A stretch of DNA of 24,799 nucleotides, taken from the NCBI GenBank assembly GCA_003513845.1, contig DOTB01000035.1, positions 1 through 24,799 on the forward strand, given 5' to 3'. Shown here piece by piece: positions 8,208 to 15,213 of this stretch (the first letter of the stretch is position 1; each line of letters opens with the position of its first letter). The notes under the pieces are model-generated. The model made no database searches and was not told the DNA's origin. It saw nothing but the letters and a program-made list of their open reading frames with translations. This DNA comes from Candidatus Atribacteria bacterium. Its GTDB lineage: Bacteria > Atribacterota > Phoenicimicrobiia > Phoenicimicrobiales > Phoenicimicrobiaceae. A program made the position numbers and the translations under genes.

Positions 8208-9776
8208 TTAACCCAAAAGCTCAATATGATTTTGACGTTTGATACCTAACATATATTCACCTATCTCTTCTTTGGTAATAGGCTTCAAATTATTATCTAA
8301 GTTAGCTACTATTTCCCCTCGATACATAACCAGTATTCTATCGGAAAGATTAATAATTTCATCCATATCACTCGTTAATAACAGAATAGTTTTCCCTTCA
8401 TTTCTCATCTCCAAAAGCAAATTATAAACGTACTTGATTGATCCCAAATCCAATCCCATGGTCGGTTCTTGGGCAATTAATATTGTAAAATCTGTAGTAA
8501 GCTCTCTGGCTATTATAACTCTTTGAATATTTCCTCCCGAAAGAGTACCGACACAACAATCAACATCGGGAATTTTTATATTATAATTACTTACGAGTTT
8601 TTCAGCATATTTTTTACACAAATCTATTTGTCTCCAGCCCCGCTCCGAAAATGGTGGCTTATAGTACTTGTCAACAATAACATTTTCCATCAAGCTGCTC
8701 TTAAGACTTGAGCCTAAATTCATGCGATCTTCAGGAATATAACTAATCCCCATTTCCCTACGGCCGCGCGGCAATAAATTTGTTATATCTTTACTATTTA
8801 CCAAAATTTTTCCTGTTGCTGGTAATCGTAAGCCAAAAATAGCCTCGACCAGTTCTTTCTGCCCATTACCACTAACCCCAGCAATCGCGGTAATTTCTCC
8901 TTCTTTCAAATCAAAAGAAATATTCTTAACTCTTTCTAAGTTTCCATTGCTACTAACAGACAAATCTCGTACTGACAATAATATTTTTCCCTTCCTTAAA
9001 GGAATACGCTCGATACGGAGAGAGATAGGTTCTCCCATAATCATTTGTATTATCTCTTTTTTGCTAAAATCTTTAATTTGCCCTTCTCCTATCGTTCTCC
9101 CTTTTCTTAATACAGTTAATTCATCAGCTATATCTAACACTTCTTCTATTTTATGAGTAATAAATATTATCGTTTTGCCTTGTTTTTTAAATACGTTAAT
9201 CAGCCGAAATAAATCTTGCACTTCTTGCTCAGTCAAGGCCGAGGTAGGCTCATCTAAAATCAGTAAATCCGCGCCCCGATAGAGCGCCCGCATAATTTCC
9301 ACCTTCTGACGTTGGCCTATAGAAAGCGTATTAACTATCCCAGAAGCCTCTAGAGCAAAACCACTTTCTTGAAAGAATTTTGATACTTTCTTTTCTATCT
9401 GTTCTAAATTTATTATCCCCAAACGATTGGTAGGCTCAATACCGAGTACTATATTTTCGGCAACTGTAAAATCCTCGATCAAACTAAGACGTTGATGAAC
9501 CATCCCTATCCCTTGAGCAAAAGCTTGAGAGGCATTTTCTACCTCCAGTTTTTGACCTTTAAAATATATAGTTCCAGAATCTTTTTTTAAAACACCAGCA
9601 AGAATTTCCATAAGTGTTGTTTTGCCTGCTCCATTTTCTCCTAAAACTGCATGAACGGTTCCCTTCCTAACTCTAAGATTTGCACCTTTAAGAGCTACTA
9701 CTACTGCGTGATCGTAAGTTCTATAAGTTTTAGTAATTTCCCGCATCTCTAAGTAACTTTTTACATTATTACCCAC
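8208..9776 (-). CDS. ABC transporter ATPase with two nucleotide-binding domains (importer B, NupO/YufO-like)
   Basis: The 522 aa double ATPase drives importer B at the inner face of the membrane. Domain 1 has Walker A GENGAGKTT (46-54), signature LSIGQ (151-155) and Walker B LLILDEP (171-177). Domain 2 has a degenerate P-loop GVSGNGQ (300-306), an intact signature LSGGN (412-416) and a weakened Walker B ILIAQEP (432-438). This asymmetry, one competent and one degenerate site, is usual for nucleoside and sugar importers of this class. The start is GTG at 9776 with AAGGGGAG about 9 nt upstream. It begins 52 nt after the Ftr homologue, which ties importer B to the C1-type enzymes. Confidence 0.92.
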   Translation of the reverse strand: MGNNVKSYLEMREITKTYRTYDHAVVVALKGANLRVRKGTVHAVLGENGAGKTTLMEILAGVLKKDSGTIYFKGQKLEVENASQAFAQGIGMVHQRLSLIEDFTVAENIVLGIEPTNRLGIINLEQIEKKVSKFFQESGFALEASGIVNTLSIGQRQKVEIMRALYRGADLLILDEPTSALTEQEVQDLFRLINVFKKQGKTIIFITHKIEEVLDIADELTVLRKGRTIGEGQIKDFSKKEIIQMIMGEPISLRIERIPLRKGKILLSVRDLSVSSNGNLERVKNISFDLKEGEITAIAGVSGNGQKELVEAIFGLRLPATGKILVNSKDITNLLPRGRREMGISYIPEDRMNLGSSLKSSLMENVIVDKYYKPPFSERGWRQIDLCKKYAEKLVSNYNIKIPDVDCCVGTLSGGNIQRVIIARELTTDFTILIAQEPTMGLDLGSIKYVYNLLLEMRNEGKTILLLTSDMDEIINLSDRILVMYRGEIVANLDNNLKPITKEEIGEYMLGIKRQNHIELLG

Positions 9777-9828
9777 TATACCTTACTCCCCTTGCAAAAA
9801 ACTTCTATTCAGGGTGATATTAAAACTC

Positions 9829-10728
9829 CTAGATAATTTCTGGAAGGTAGATTTTGCGTTCCCCCCATTGTCCCTCAAAGGTGGGACTGGTTATCTTAAT
9901 TATTCCGGGAGTAGTGGCAAATGTATCTATAGCAACTTTTAAAGCTTGCTTAATCGAATTTTCATCTAACCCTACTATCGGATATTCAATTACTGCTTCT
10001 GTACCAGCCGGAAAATTACCATCTTTTACGGTATTTCTAAGTGTAGGACAAAAAGAATGATTAATAGTCACCCTTTCTTTAGAGTAATTAATTCCCCCCA
10101 CCTTTGCTCCACTCACTCCTCCTATAGGATAATTAAAAAGGGCTACCCCGGGAACCTCATGAAATATTCTACAAGTTGCTTCTTGACTGGCTACTATGCA
10201 GGAAACTGCATTTTGAGCAAAAATTTCCAACGCTGCATCCAATCCTCGATAGACACTCAAGGTCTTTTCTATGAGCATATCTCCTGTCATAATGGGGATC
10301 TTATAAACATCTCGCCCCTGATAATTCTCAGATACCTCAAAACCGTCTCCCCATCTACGCATATATTCCCCTATGTTAATAAAGGTACCTTCTTTTTTCG
10401 AAGAAACATCAAACAATGAGCAAGTTGGTAAATGAGGGACTATAAATAAACGTTTAAGAAGTGCTTCACGGAATTTCTCGTAACTTACTGCGGAGGGAAC
10501 ATTAAATTGGATAATTATACCCCTTCTTCTGTCCGGAGTTTCTGATTCAGGAAGTATTCCTTCAATACAAGTTTGTATTGGCGATGCTGTAATAAGACCA
10601 AACCCACTCAGATATCTTGCTTCATGTAAGGCTATTTCTTCTGTAAGAGCCGTAAGTACACCTCGGCAAATTCGTAAATCAGTACATTCGCAATTAACTT
10701 CTTCTATTTCGATTCCCTTATATTTCAT
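9829..10728 (-). CDS. ftr: Formylmethanofuran:tetrahydromethanopterin formyltransferase homologue (Ftr family)
   Basis: The 299 aa protein matches archaeal Ftr end to end when compared from memory with the Methanopyrus enzyme: KGIEIEEV at the N-terminus, the ETPDRRRG segment (63-70), WGDGF (126-130) with GRDVYKIPIMTGD (138-150), GGVSGAKVGGINY, HSFCPTL (224-230), AVIEYPIVGLDE and TPGIIKI. E248 aligns with the conserved active-site Glu near position 245 of the archaeal enzyme. Ftr transfers formyl between methanofuran and H4MPT in the cytoplasm; in methylotrophs it works inside the formyltransferase/hydrolase complex. No Fmd or Fhc subunits are present here. The ATG at 10728 has GGGGAG upstream. 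It lies between the E1 genes and importer B. Either it belongs to a complete C1 route encoded elsewhere, or it has been recruited to another formyl-transfer step. Confidence 0.87.
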   Translation of the reverse strand: MKYKGIEIEEVNCECTDLRICRGVLTALTEEIALHEARYLSGFGLITASPIQTCIEGILPESETPDRRRGIIIQFNVPSAVSYEKFREALLKRLFIVPHLPTCSLFDVSSKKEGTFINIGEYMRRWGDGFEVSENYQGRDVYKIPIMTGDMLIEKTLSVYRGLDAALEIFAQNAVSCIVASQEATCRIFHEVPGVALFNYPIGGVSGAKVGGINYSKERVTINHSFCPTLRNTVKDGNFPAGTEAVIEYPIVGLDENSIKQALKVAIDTFATTPGIIKITSPTFEGQWGERKIYLPEII

Positions 10729-10850
10729 ACTTTATCTCCCCTTTTCTATTTTTACTTACACCTTCATATTGATTTACCCAGGCTAATTACTTATCCTTTT
10801 GCTTCCTTAGTTACTTTAAAAACCACTTTCCACCTAATTCAAGAATATTA

Positions 10851-10883
10851 ATATTAAGGTTATCGTATAGATAATCTTAATAT
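10851..10883 (-). terminator. Hairpin overlapping the end of the E1 beta gene
   Basis: ATATTAAGGTTATC (10851-10864) pairs with GATAATCTTAATAT (10870-10883) across a 5 nt loop, with a single wobble position. The right arm includes the stop codon of the E1 beta gene. The stem is AT-rich and no U tract follows, so it may stabilise the 3' end or attenuate transcription before the Ftr gene rather than terminate fully. Confidence 0.4.
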
Positions 10884-11854
10884 TCTACAATCTCTTTAAC
10901 TTCCCGGATAATATCTTCTTTGTGAGGCAAATAATATTCTTCCAGCTTAGGAGCAAAGGCGGTAGGCGCATCCAGTCCCGTAACCCTTTTGATGGGGGCT
11001 TTTAAAAACTCAAACATCTCTTCATTTATGGTTTGAGATATCTCATTAACATAATTACCGGTTTTAGGGGCTTCGTTCACTAACACCACCCTCCCCGTTT
11101 TAGCTACAGAATCAAAGATAGCATCTTTATCCAGAGGAAAGAGAGTTCTCAGGTCAATGACTTCTACTTGAATATCTTCTTTGGAGAGTTCTTCAGCAGC
11201 CTCCAGGGCCAGGTAGACCATCCGTTGTGAAGCTATTAAGGTTGCATCTTTGCCTTCCTTTCTTACCCGGGCTTTACCTAGTTCTACCATATAAGGCTCC
11301 TCTGGTACCTCTCCCTCCATTTCGTAAAGTAGTTTATGCTCGAGAAAAATAACCGGATTATCGTCACGAATAGAGGCGATGAGAAGACCTTTAGCCTCAT
11401 AAGGGGTAGAAGGGGCAACTATATAAAGTCCAGGAACATTTAAAAACCAGGCTTCGGGGGTCTGAGAGTGATGATAAGCAGCGTGAAATCCTGCACCATT
11501 AGCAGTTCTGACTACTAAAGGGCAGGTTACTGTTCCATTAAACATAAAATGAATTTTTGCTGAATTATTTACCAACTGGTCATAGCCTTCGGTAATGAAA
11601 TCCGCAAACATTATCTCGGCCACTGGTCGAAGGCCGGCCATAGCCGCGCCATTGGCAATACCTAAAATAGCGGCCTCGGATAAAGGGGTATCTTTTACTC
11701 TTTTGTCCCCGTATTTCTTCCACAATCCTCGAGTAATTCCAAAATCTCCTCCCATTTTGGCTACATCTTCTCCTAAAACAAATACCTTTTCATCTCTTTC
11801 CATTTCTTGATCTAAAGCTTCATTAATAGCTTTACCGAAAGATAATTTTCTCAT
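10877..11854 (-). CDS. Thiamine-diphosphate-dependent dehydrogenase E1 component, beta subunit (AcoB/PdhB-like)
   Basis: The 325 aa protein has the normal length for an E1 beta subunit and the family motifs VLGEDV (GED 28-30), DTPLSEAAILGIANGAA with E60 as the likely TPP-activating Glu, and HHSQTPEAWF (128-137). With the alpha subunit it would form an alpha2beta2 enzyme that decarboxylates a 2-oxo acid or cleaves acetoin. The ATG at 11854 overlaps the alpha stop as ATGA, so the two are translationally coupled. No E2 (lipoyl acyltransferase) or E3 gene is in the window, and the upstream genes encode amine-dehydrogenase electron carriers. It may borrow E2/E3 from elsewhere or donate electrons differently. 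AcoB, PdhB and BkdB cannot be told apart by eye; the absence of E2/E3 is what makes the role uncertain. Confidence 0.88.
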   Translation of the reverse strand: MRKLSFGKAINEALDQEMERDEKVFVLGEDVAKMGGDFGITRGLWKKYGDKRVKDTPLSEAAILGIANGAAMAGLRPVAEIMFADFITEGYDQLVNNSAKIHFMFNGTVTCPLVVRTANGAGFHAAYHHSQTPEAWFLNVPGLYIVAPSTPYEAKGLLIASIRDDNPVIFLEHKLLYEMEGEVPEEPYMVELGKARVRKEGKDATLIASQRMVYLALEAAEELSKEDIQVEVIDLRTLFPLDKDAIFDSVAKTGRVVLVNEAPKTGNYVNEISQTINEEMFEFLKAPIKRVTGLDAPTAFAPKLEEYYLPHKEDIIREVKEIVEY

Positions 11855-12837
11855 CTTCCTTGCACCTCTCTTCCTACATAGACATGTTTTATAGCCTCTT
11901 CGGGTTCAGGTTCGGGGCTTTCCAAGGCATACTTTAGCATGCCTTGGATTTCTTCTAAGCTTTCTTTATTTAACTTATCTAATTCTTCAGTAGTAAAGGT
12001 TTTATCCTGGACTAACTTTTCTCTTAAACGTTTAATCGGGCACCTTTCTTCTTTCCAGATCTCTACTTCCTCTTTAGGGCGATAGGCAGCAGGATCTCCA
12101 GAGAACATCCCCTGCCAACGGTAAGTTAATAATTCTAAAACAGTAGGGCCTTCCCCTTCCCGGGCCCTTTTTACTGCCTTACTGGCGGCTTCATAAACAG
12201 CAATCACATCATTTCCGTCGATTACTTCATTAGGAATACAGTATCCCTGGGCTCGGTCAGACAAATTTTCAGGATAAGAATGAACATCCTCCACCCGGGT
12301 AGAGATAGCGTATCTATTATTTACCAGGACATATAGGATAGGGAGTTTCCATTTAGCCGCTATATTCATCCCTTCGTAGACTTCACCTCGGCCCATAGTC
12401 CCGTCGCCAAAAAACACTGCTGTTACATCTTGAGTGTTATTATATTGCGAGGCAAAAGCCGTACCTAAACAGGTGACTAAATTAGCTCCTTGAATAGCAT
12501 TGAAACCCATATTACGACATTTGATATCGATGATGTGCATACTCCCTCCTCTCCCACCGGAAATGCCGGTCTTTTTGCCAAATATCTCGGCCAGCACTCT
12601 TTCTTTGGGCGTACCTGCTAAGAGGCAGACTCCATGACTTCGGTGATCAGGAAATTTATAATCAGTTTCTTTTAAAGCCTTCATTACTCCCGCCTGGCAA
12701 GCCTCTTGCCCGGTGCTTAGATGAACGAAGCCAGGGATATAGCCCTTTTTGGCATATTCATCGACTACTTCTTCAAAGTGCCGGATTAAGACCATATTAT
12801 AATAAAGTTCTTTTAAAGTCTCTTTAGATAGATTCAT
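11851..12837 (-). CDS. Thiamine-diphosphate-dependent dehydrogenase E1 component, alpha subunit (AcoA/PdhA-like)
   Basis: The 328 aa protein has the TPP-binding motif starting GDG at 144-146 and ending NN at 173-174, with the intervening EVYEGMNIAAKWKLP typical of E1 alpha. It also shows GFVHLSTGQEA, DHRSHG, GGRGGSMH and NRYAIST. The compact length and the FGDGTMGRGEVYEG form resemble acetoin dehydrogenase AcoA and bacterial PdhA. The ATG at 12837 follows AAGGAGGGGG. It is 27 nt downstream of the BFD-like ferredoxin and overlaps the beta gene by 4 nt. Cytoplasmic. A role could be to oxidise the 2-oxo acid left after amine oxidation, but that is inference from the operon. Confidence 0.88.
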   Translation of the reverse strand: MNLSKETLKELYYNMVLIRHFEEVVDEYAKKGYIPGFVHLSTGQEACQAGVMKALKETDYKFPDHRSHGVCLLAGTPKERVLAEIFGKKTGISGGRGGSMHIIDIKCRNMGFNAIQGANLVTCLGTAFASQYNNTQDVTAVFFGDGTMGRGEVYEGMNIAAKWKLPILYVLVNNRYAISTRVEDVHSYPENLSDRAQGYCIPNEVIDGNDVIAVYEAASKAVKRAREGEGPTVLELLTYRWQGMFSGDPAAYRPKEEVEIWKEERCPIKRLREKLVQDKTFTTEELDKLNKESLEEIQGMLKYALESPEPEPEEAIKHVYVGREVQGR

Positions 12838-12864
12838 TTCCCCCTCCTTGTAAGATCTTTTAAA

Positions 12865-13179
12865 TTAATATTCACTAAACACATCTCTTTCTTCCCCCTC
12901 TTGGCCTAATATGCTAAGTTCTACTGGATAGAGAGGCGGCCTTACTGTATCCGGTAAGATTTCTTCCTTTTTCTTTTCCGTCATTTCCGCAATAATCTCC
13001 TGGATTAAGCTACTACAAGTTCGCCCCTGGCAGAGTCCCATTCCCGCTCTAGTTCTTCGCTTAATAGCTTTAATAGTGGTATACCCCTCTCTAATCGCCT
13101 CCCTTATTTCTTCTTCAGTAATTTCTTCGCATCTACAAATAATTTTTCTATCCCCATTTTTTCCCTGATCTTTAGACAT
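12865..13179 (-). CDS. BFD-like [2Fe-2S] protein (amine dehydrogenase electron-transfer subunit)
   Basis: The 104 aa protein has CRC at C15-C17 and MGLCQGRTC with C50 and C55. This is the CxC...CxxxxC pattern of bacterioferritin-associated-ferredoxin-like [2Fe-2S] domains. In HcnB, opine and hydroxyproline dehydrogenases and archaeal proline dehydrogenase this domain is either fused to the NAD/FAD subunit or encoded next to it; here it is separate. The C-terminal 35-40 residues are not recognisable. The ATG at 13179 overlaps the end of the FAD/ferredoxin subunit by 8 nt and has AAGGAG upstream, so the genes are coupled. It probably relays electrons between the DAO-family subunit and the NAD/FAD subunit. 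Confidence 0.85.
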   Translation of the reverse strand: MSKDQGKNGDRKIICRCEEITEEEIREAIREGYTTIKAIKRRTRAGMGLCQGRTCSSLIQEIIAEMTEKKKEEILPDTVRPPLYPVELSILGQEGEERDVFSEY

Positions 13180-14815
13180 CGTCTTTTCTCCTTTCTATAG
13201 AGCGAATCTGATGAATAAATTCCTTAGCACAGGCTATAGTTACTACGGCAGTCCGATCAAAAGCATGCCTTTGCTCTACCTTAATTACTTCTACTTCTCC
13301 CACCGGCTCTCCCCTTCGGTTAACTCCCTTAACTTTATCCCCGGGCTTTGGATAAGGTAGATATTCGTAAGGAAAAGAAATGGCCGCCTTATCAGGAGAG
13401 TAATTATAATCAAGCATGAAGATCGCCTGACCGGGACAGGAAGCTAGGCATAGCCCACATCCCTTACATTGATCTTCTCTTAAAGAGGGTAAATGGGTAA
13501 GGTGAGAATTTATCTTGATTGCTTTAAAGGGACAGGCAGCAACACAGGGATCGCAAGGAATCTCCTGAATGCATTCGATACAAGCCACCGGCCCTTTTTT
13601 TATCCTTTCCAAAGAAGGGTAACCAGGAAATTCTTGAAATTCTGACCAAGAAGGGATAGTAGTATATCTCTTTAATTTAGAATTTGTTTCCCCTTCTTTA
13701 TCTCTTTCAGTGCCCCCTACCTCTTCTTGCTGAAATCTGGAGATAATTTGTTTCTTGGCAAGAGCACGTTTATAGCCGAAAGGTCCTTCTCTCAATTGGT
13801 TAAGCCTGCTCCCATACTCTTTTTTTAGTTTTTCGAATTCATTACTATTGATATAACCTAAAGAAGCGGCTACACTAATACCCGCCAGACGCCCTTCATC
13901 CAGGGCACTACTGGCTTCTTCGACCCCCGCTAGGTCCCCGGCTACATAAACCCCTTTCTTAGTTGATTCCAGCTTATCATCGTGTAAAGGTAAAAAGCCC
14001 CCCAAGTCGGGGAAAAATTCTAGTTTACACCCGGCTAAACTGGCTAACCGCATATTAGGACTTAACCCCACCGCCAGACATACAGTATCTACGGCAAGGG
14101 TTTTCTCTGTGCCCTTTACAGGATTCCATCTTTCATCCAGGGCCGCAATTACCGCCTCTTCTACGCTCTTTTCCCCTCTTACCTCTTTAACGGTATGTTG
14201 AGTATATAGAGGGACTCCCCCCCTCATTACCTTCGCCGCATGAACCAAATAGCCAGTAATAAAAGGGGCGGCTTCCACGATACCACATACCTCTGCACCG
14301 GCTTGTAATAATTGATAGCTTACAATTAAACCGACATTGCCTGAACCTACCATTAAGATCCTTTCTCCCGGTAATACCCGCTCAATATTGACTAAAGTCT
14401 GGGCCGCTCCCGCCCCTATCACCCCGGGCAAGGTCCAGCCGGGAAAGGAAAGAGATTTTTCCATTCCGCCAGTGGCCAAAACTACCCTCTTGGCCTTTAA
14501 CAATTCTATTTTTTGGTCTTTAACCAAGAGAGAGACAATCTCCTTTTCCATAATCCCTAATACTTTAGTCTCTAAAGAAATTTCTACTCCCAGAGAATTG
14601 GCCTCTTTAAGTAAATAAAACCCAATATCAAAACCCCGCGTGCCGGCCAGGTGTTCTTTAGAGCCAAAAAATTTATGAATTTGTTTAAAAAGCTGCCCCC
14701 CCGGTTTATCTTTATCATCTACCAAGAGGACTTTAGCCCCATAACGACTAGCCTCTATAGCCGCTCCTAAACCAGCAGGACCTGCCCCTACTACCAAGAC
14801 CTCAACTTCTTTCAT
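13172..14815 (-). CDS. HcnB/SoxA-like NAD(P)/FAD oxidoreductase with C-terminal 2x[4Fe-4S] ferredoxin domain
   Basis: The 547 aa protein has an FAD Rossmann motif GAGPAG (10-15), a second dinucleotide motif GSGNVG (157-162) and GVYVAGDLAG (288-297), as in HcnB and the alpha subunit of sarcosine oxidase. After a variable linker (about 360-400) a bacterial ferredoxin module follows: C412, C415, C421, C424, C428 and C450, C453, C456, C460, enough for two [4Fe-4S] clusters. The last 70 residues form a separate tail. The start ATG at 14815 abuts the stop of the upstream 2Fe-2S gene with no gap. It would collect electrons from the amine-oxidising DAO subunit and pass them to NAD(P) or ferredoxin. 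The added ferredoxin domain suggests low-potential acceptors, as expected in an anaerobe. Confidence 0.88.
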   Translation of the reverse strand: MKEVEVLVVGAGPAGLGAAIEASRYGAKVLLVDDKDKPGGQLFKQIHKFFGSKEHLAGTRGFDIGFYLLKEANSLGVEISLETKVLGIMEKEIVSLLVKDQKIELLKAKRVVLATGGMEKSLSFPGWTLPGVIGAGAAQTLVNIERVLPGERILMVGSGNVGLIVSYQLLQAGAEVCGIVEAAPFITGYLVHAAKVMRGGVPLYTQHTVKEVRGEKSVEEAVIAALDERWNPVKGTEKTLAVDTVCLAVGLSPNMRLASLAGCKLEFFPDLGGFLPLHDDKLESTKKGVYVAGDLAGVEEASSALDEGRLAGISVAASLGYINSNEFEKLKKEYGSRLNQLREGPFGYKRALAKKQIISRFQQEEVGGTERDKEGETNSKLKRYTTIPSWSEFQEFPGYPSLERIKKGPVACIECIQEIPCDPCVAACPFKAIKINSHLTHLPSLREDQCKGCGLCLASCPGQAIFMLDYNYSPDKAAISFPYEYLPYPKPGDKVKGVNRRGEPVGEVEVIKVEQRHAFDRTAVVTIACAKEFIHQIRSIERRKDDV

Positions 14816-15124
14816 TTACTTCTTCCCATATCCATATTGTGTCTCGATGATCATCCCTTCTTCCACTCTGGTAACACAAGTCCTGATATTTGGTACGCCG
14901 TTTACAATCATGGAGCAATCGGTACACTGTCCTATCCCACAAAAAAATCCCCGCGGGAGATGAAAGCGTCGTGTATAACTAAAATCTCTACAGCCATTGG
15001 CTATTAAAGCAGCAGCGATAGTCTCTCCTTTATAAGCAGAGATACTCTTCCCGTTAACGGTAATTTTTATTTTTTCTCTCTCCTCTTCCTTCCCCAGAAT
15101 GGGATGATCGATTATTCTTTTCAT
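14816..15124 (-). CDS. HcnA/SoxA N-terminal-like [2Fe-2S] ferredoxin subunit
   Basis: The 102 aa protein has a plant-type [2Fe-2S] fold with C62, C67, C70 and C83 (CGIGQCTDC followed by RTC). The preceding segment IKITVNGKSISAYKGETIAAALIANG is typical of HcnA and of the N-terminal domain of sarcosine oxidase alpha; here as part of a longer run, only its key features are VNG, GETIAAAL and the four Cys. The ATG at 15124 has an AAGGAC ribosome binding site. It is the first of three contiguous electron-transfer genes, 89 nt after amidohydrolase A. It carries electrons within the dehydrogenase complex whose DAO subunit is probably the gene at 1095-2249. Confidence 0.87.
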   Translation of the reverse strand: MKRIIDHPILGKEEEREKIKITVNGKSISAYKGETIAAALIANGCRDFSYTRRFHLPRGFFCGIGQCTDCSMIVNGVPNIRTCVTRVEEGMIIETQYGYGKK

Positions 15125-15213
15125 ATTGAAGTCCTTATTTATTTTGTTCTTATAATTCTAAATTAACATCAGGTTTATTAGTTGATATCAATAATCTTTT
15201 TGTGGTTTTGTTC

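Noticed and set aside
10057..10419. 120-residue plus-strand frame opposite the Ftr homologue.
   Set aside because: It is the antisense shadow of a conserved gene with no recognisable domain.
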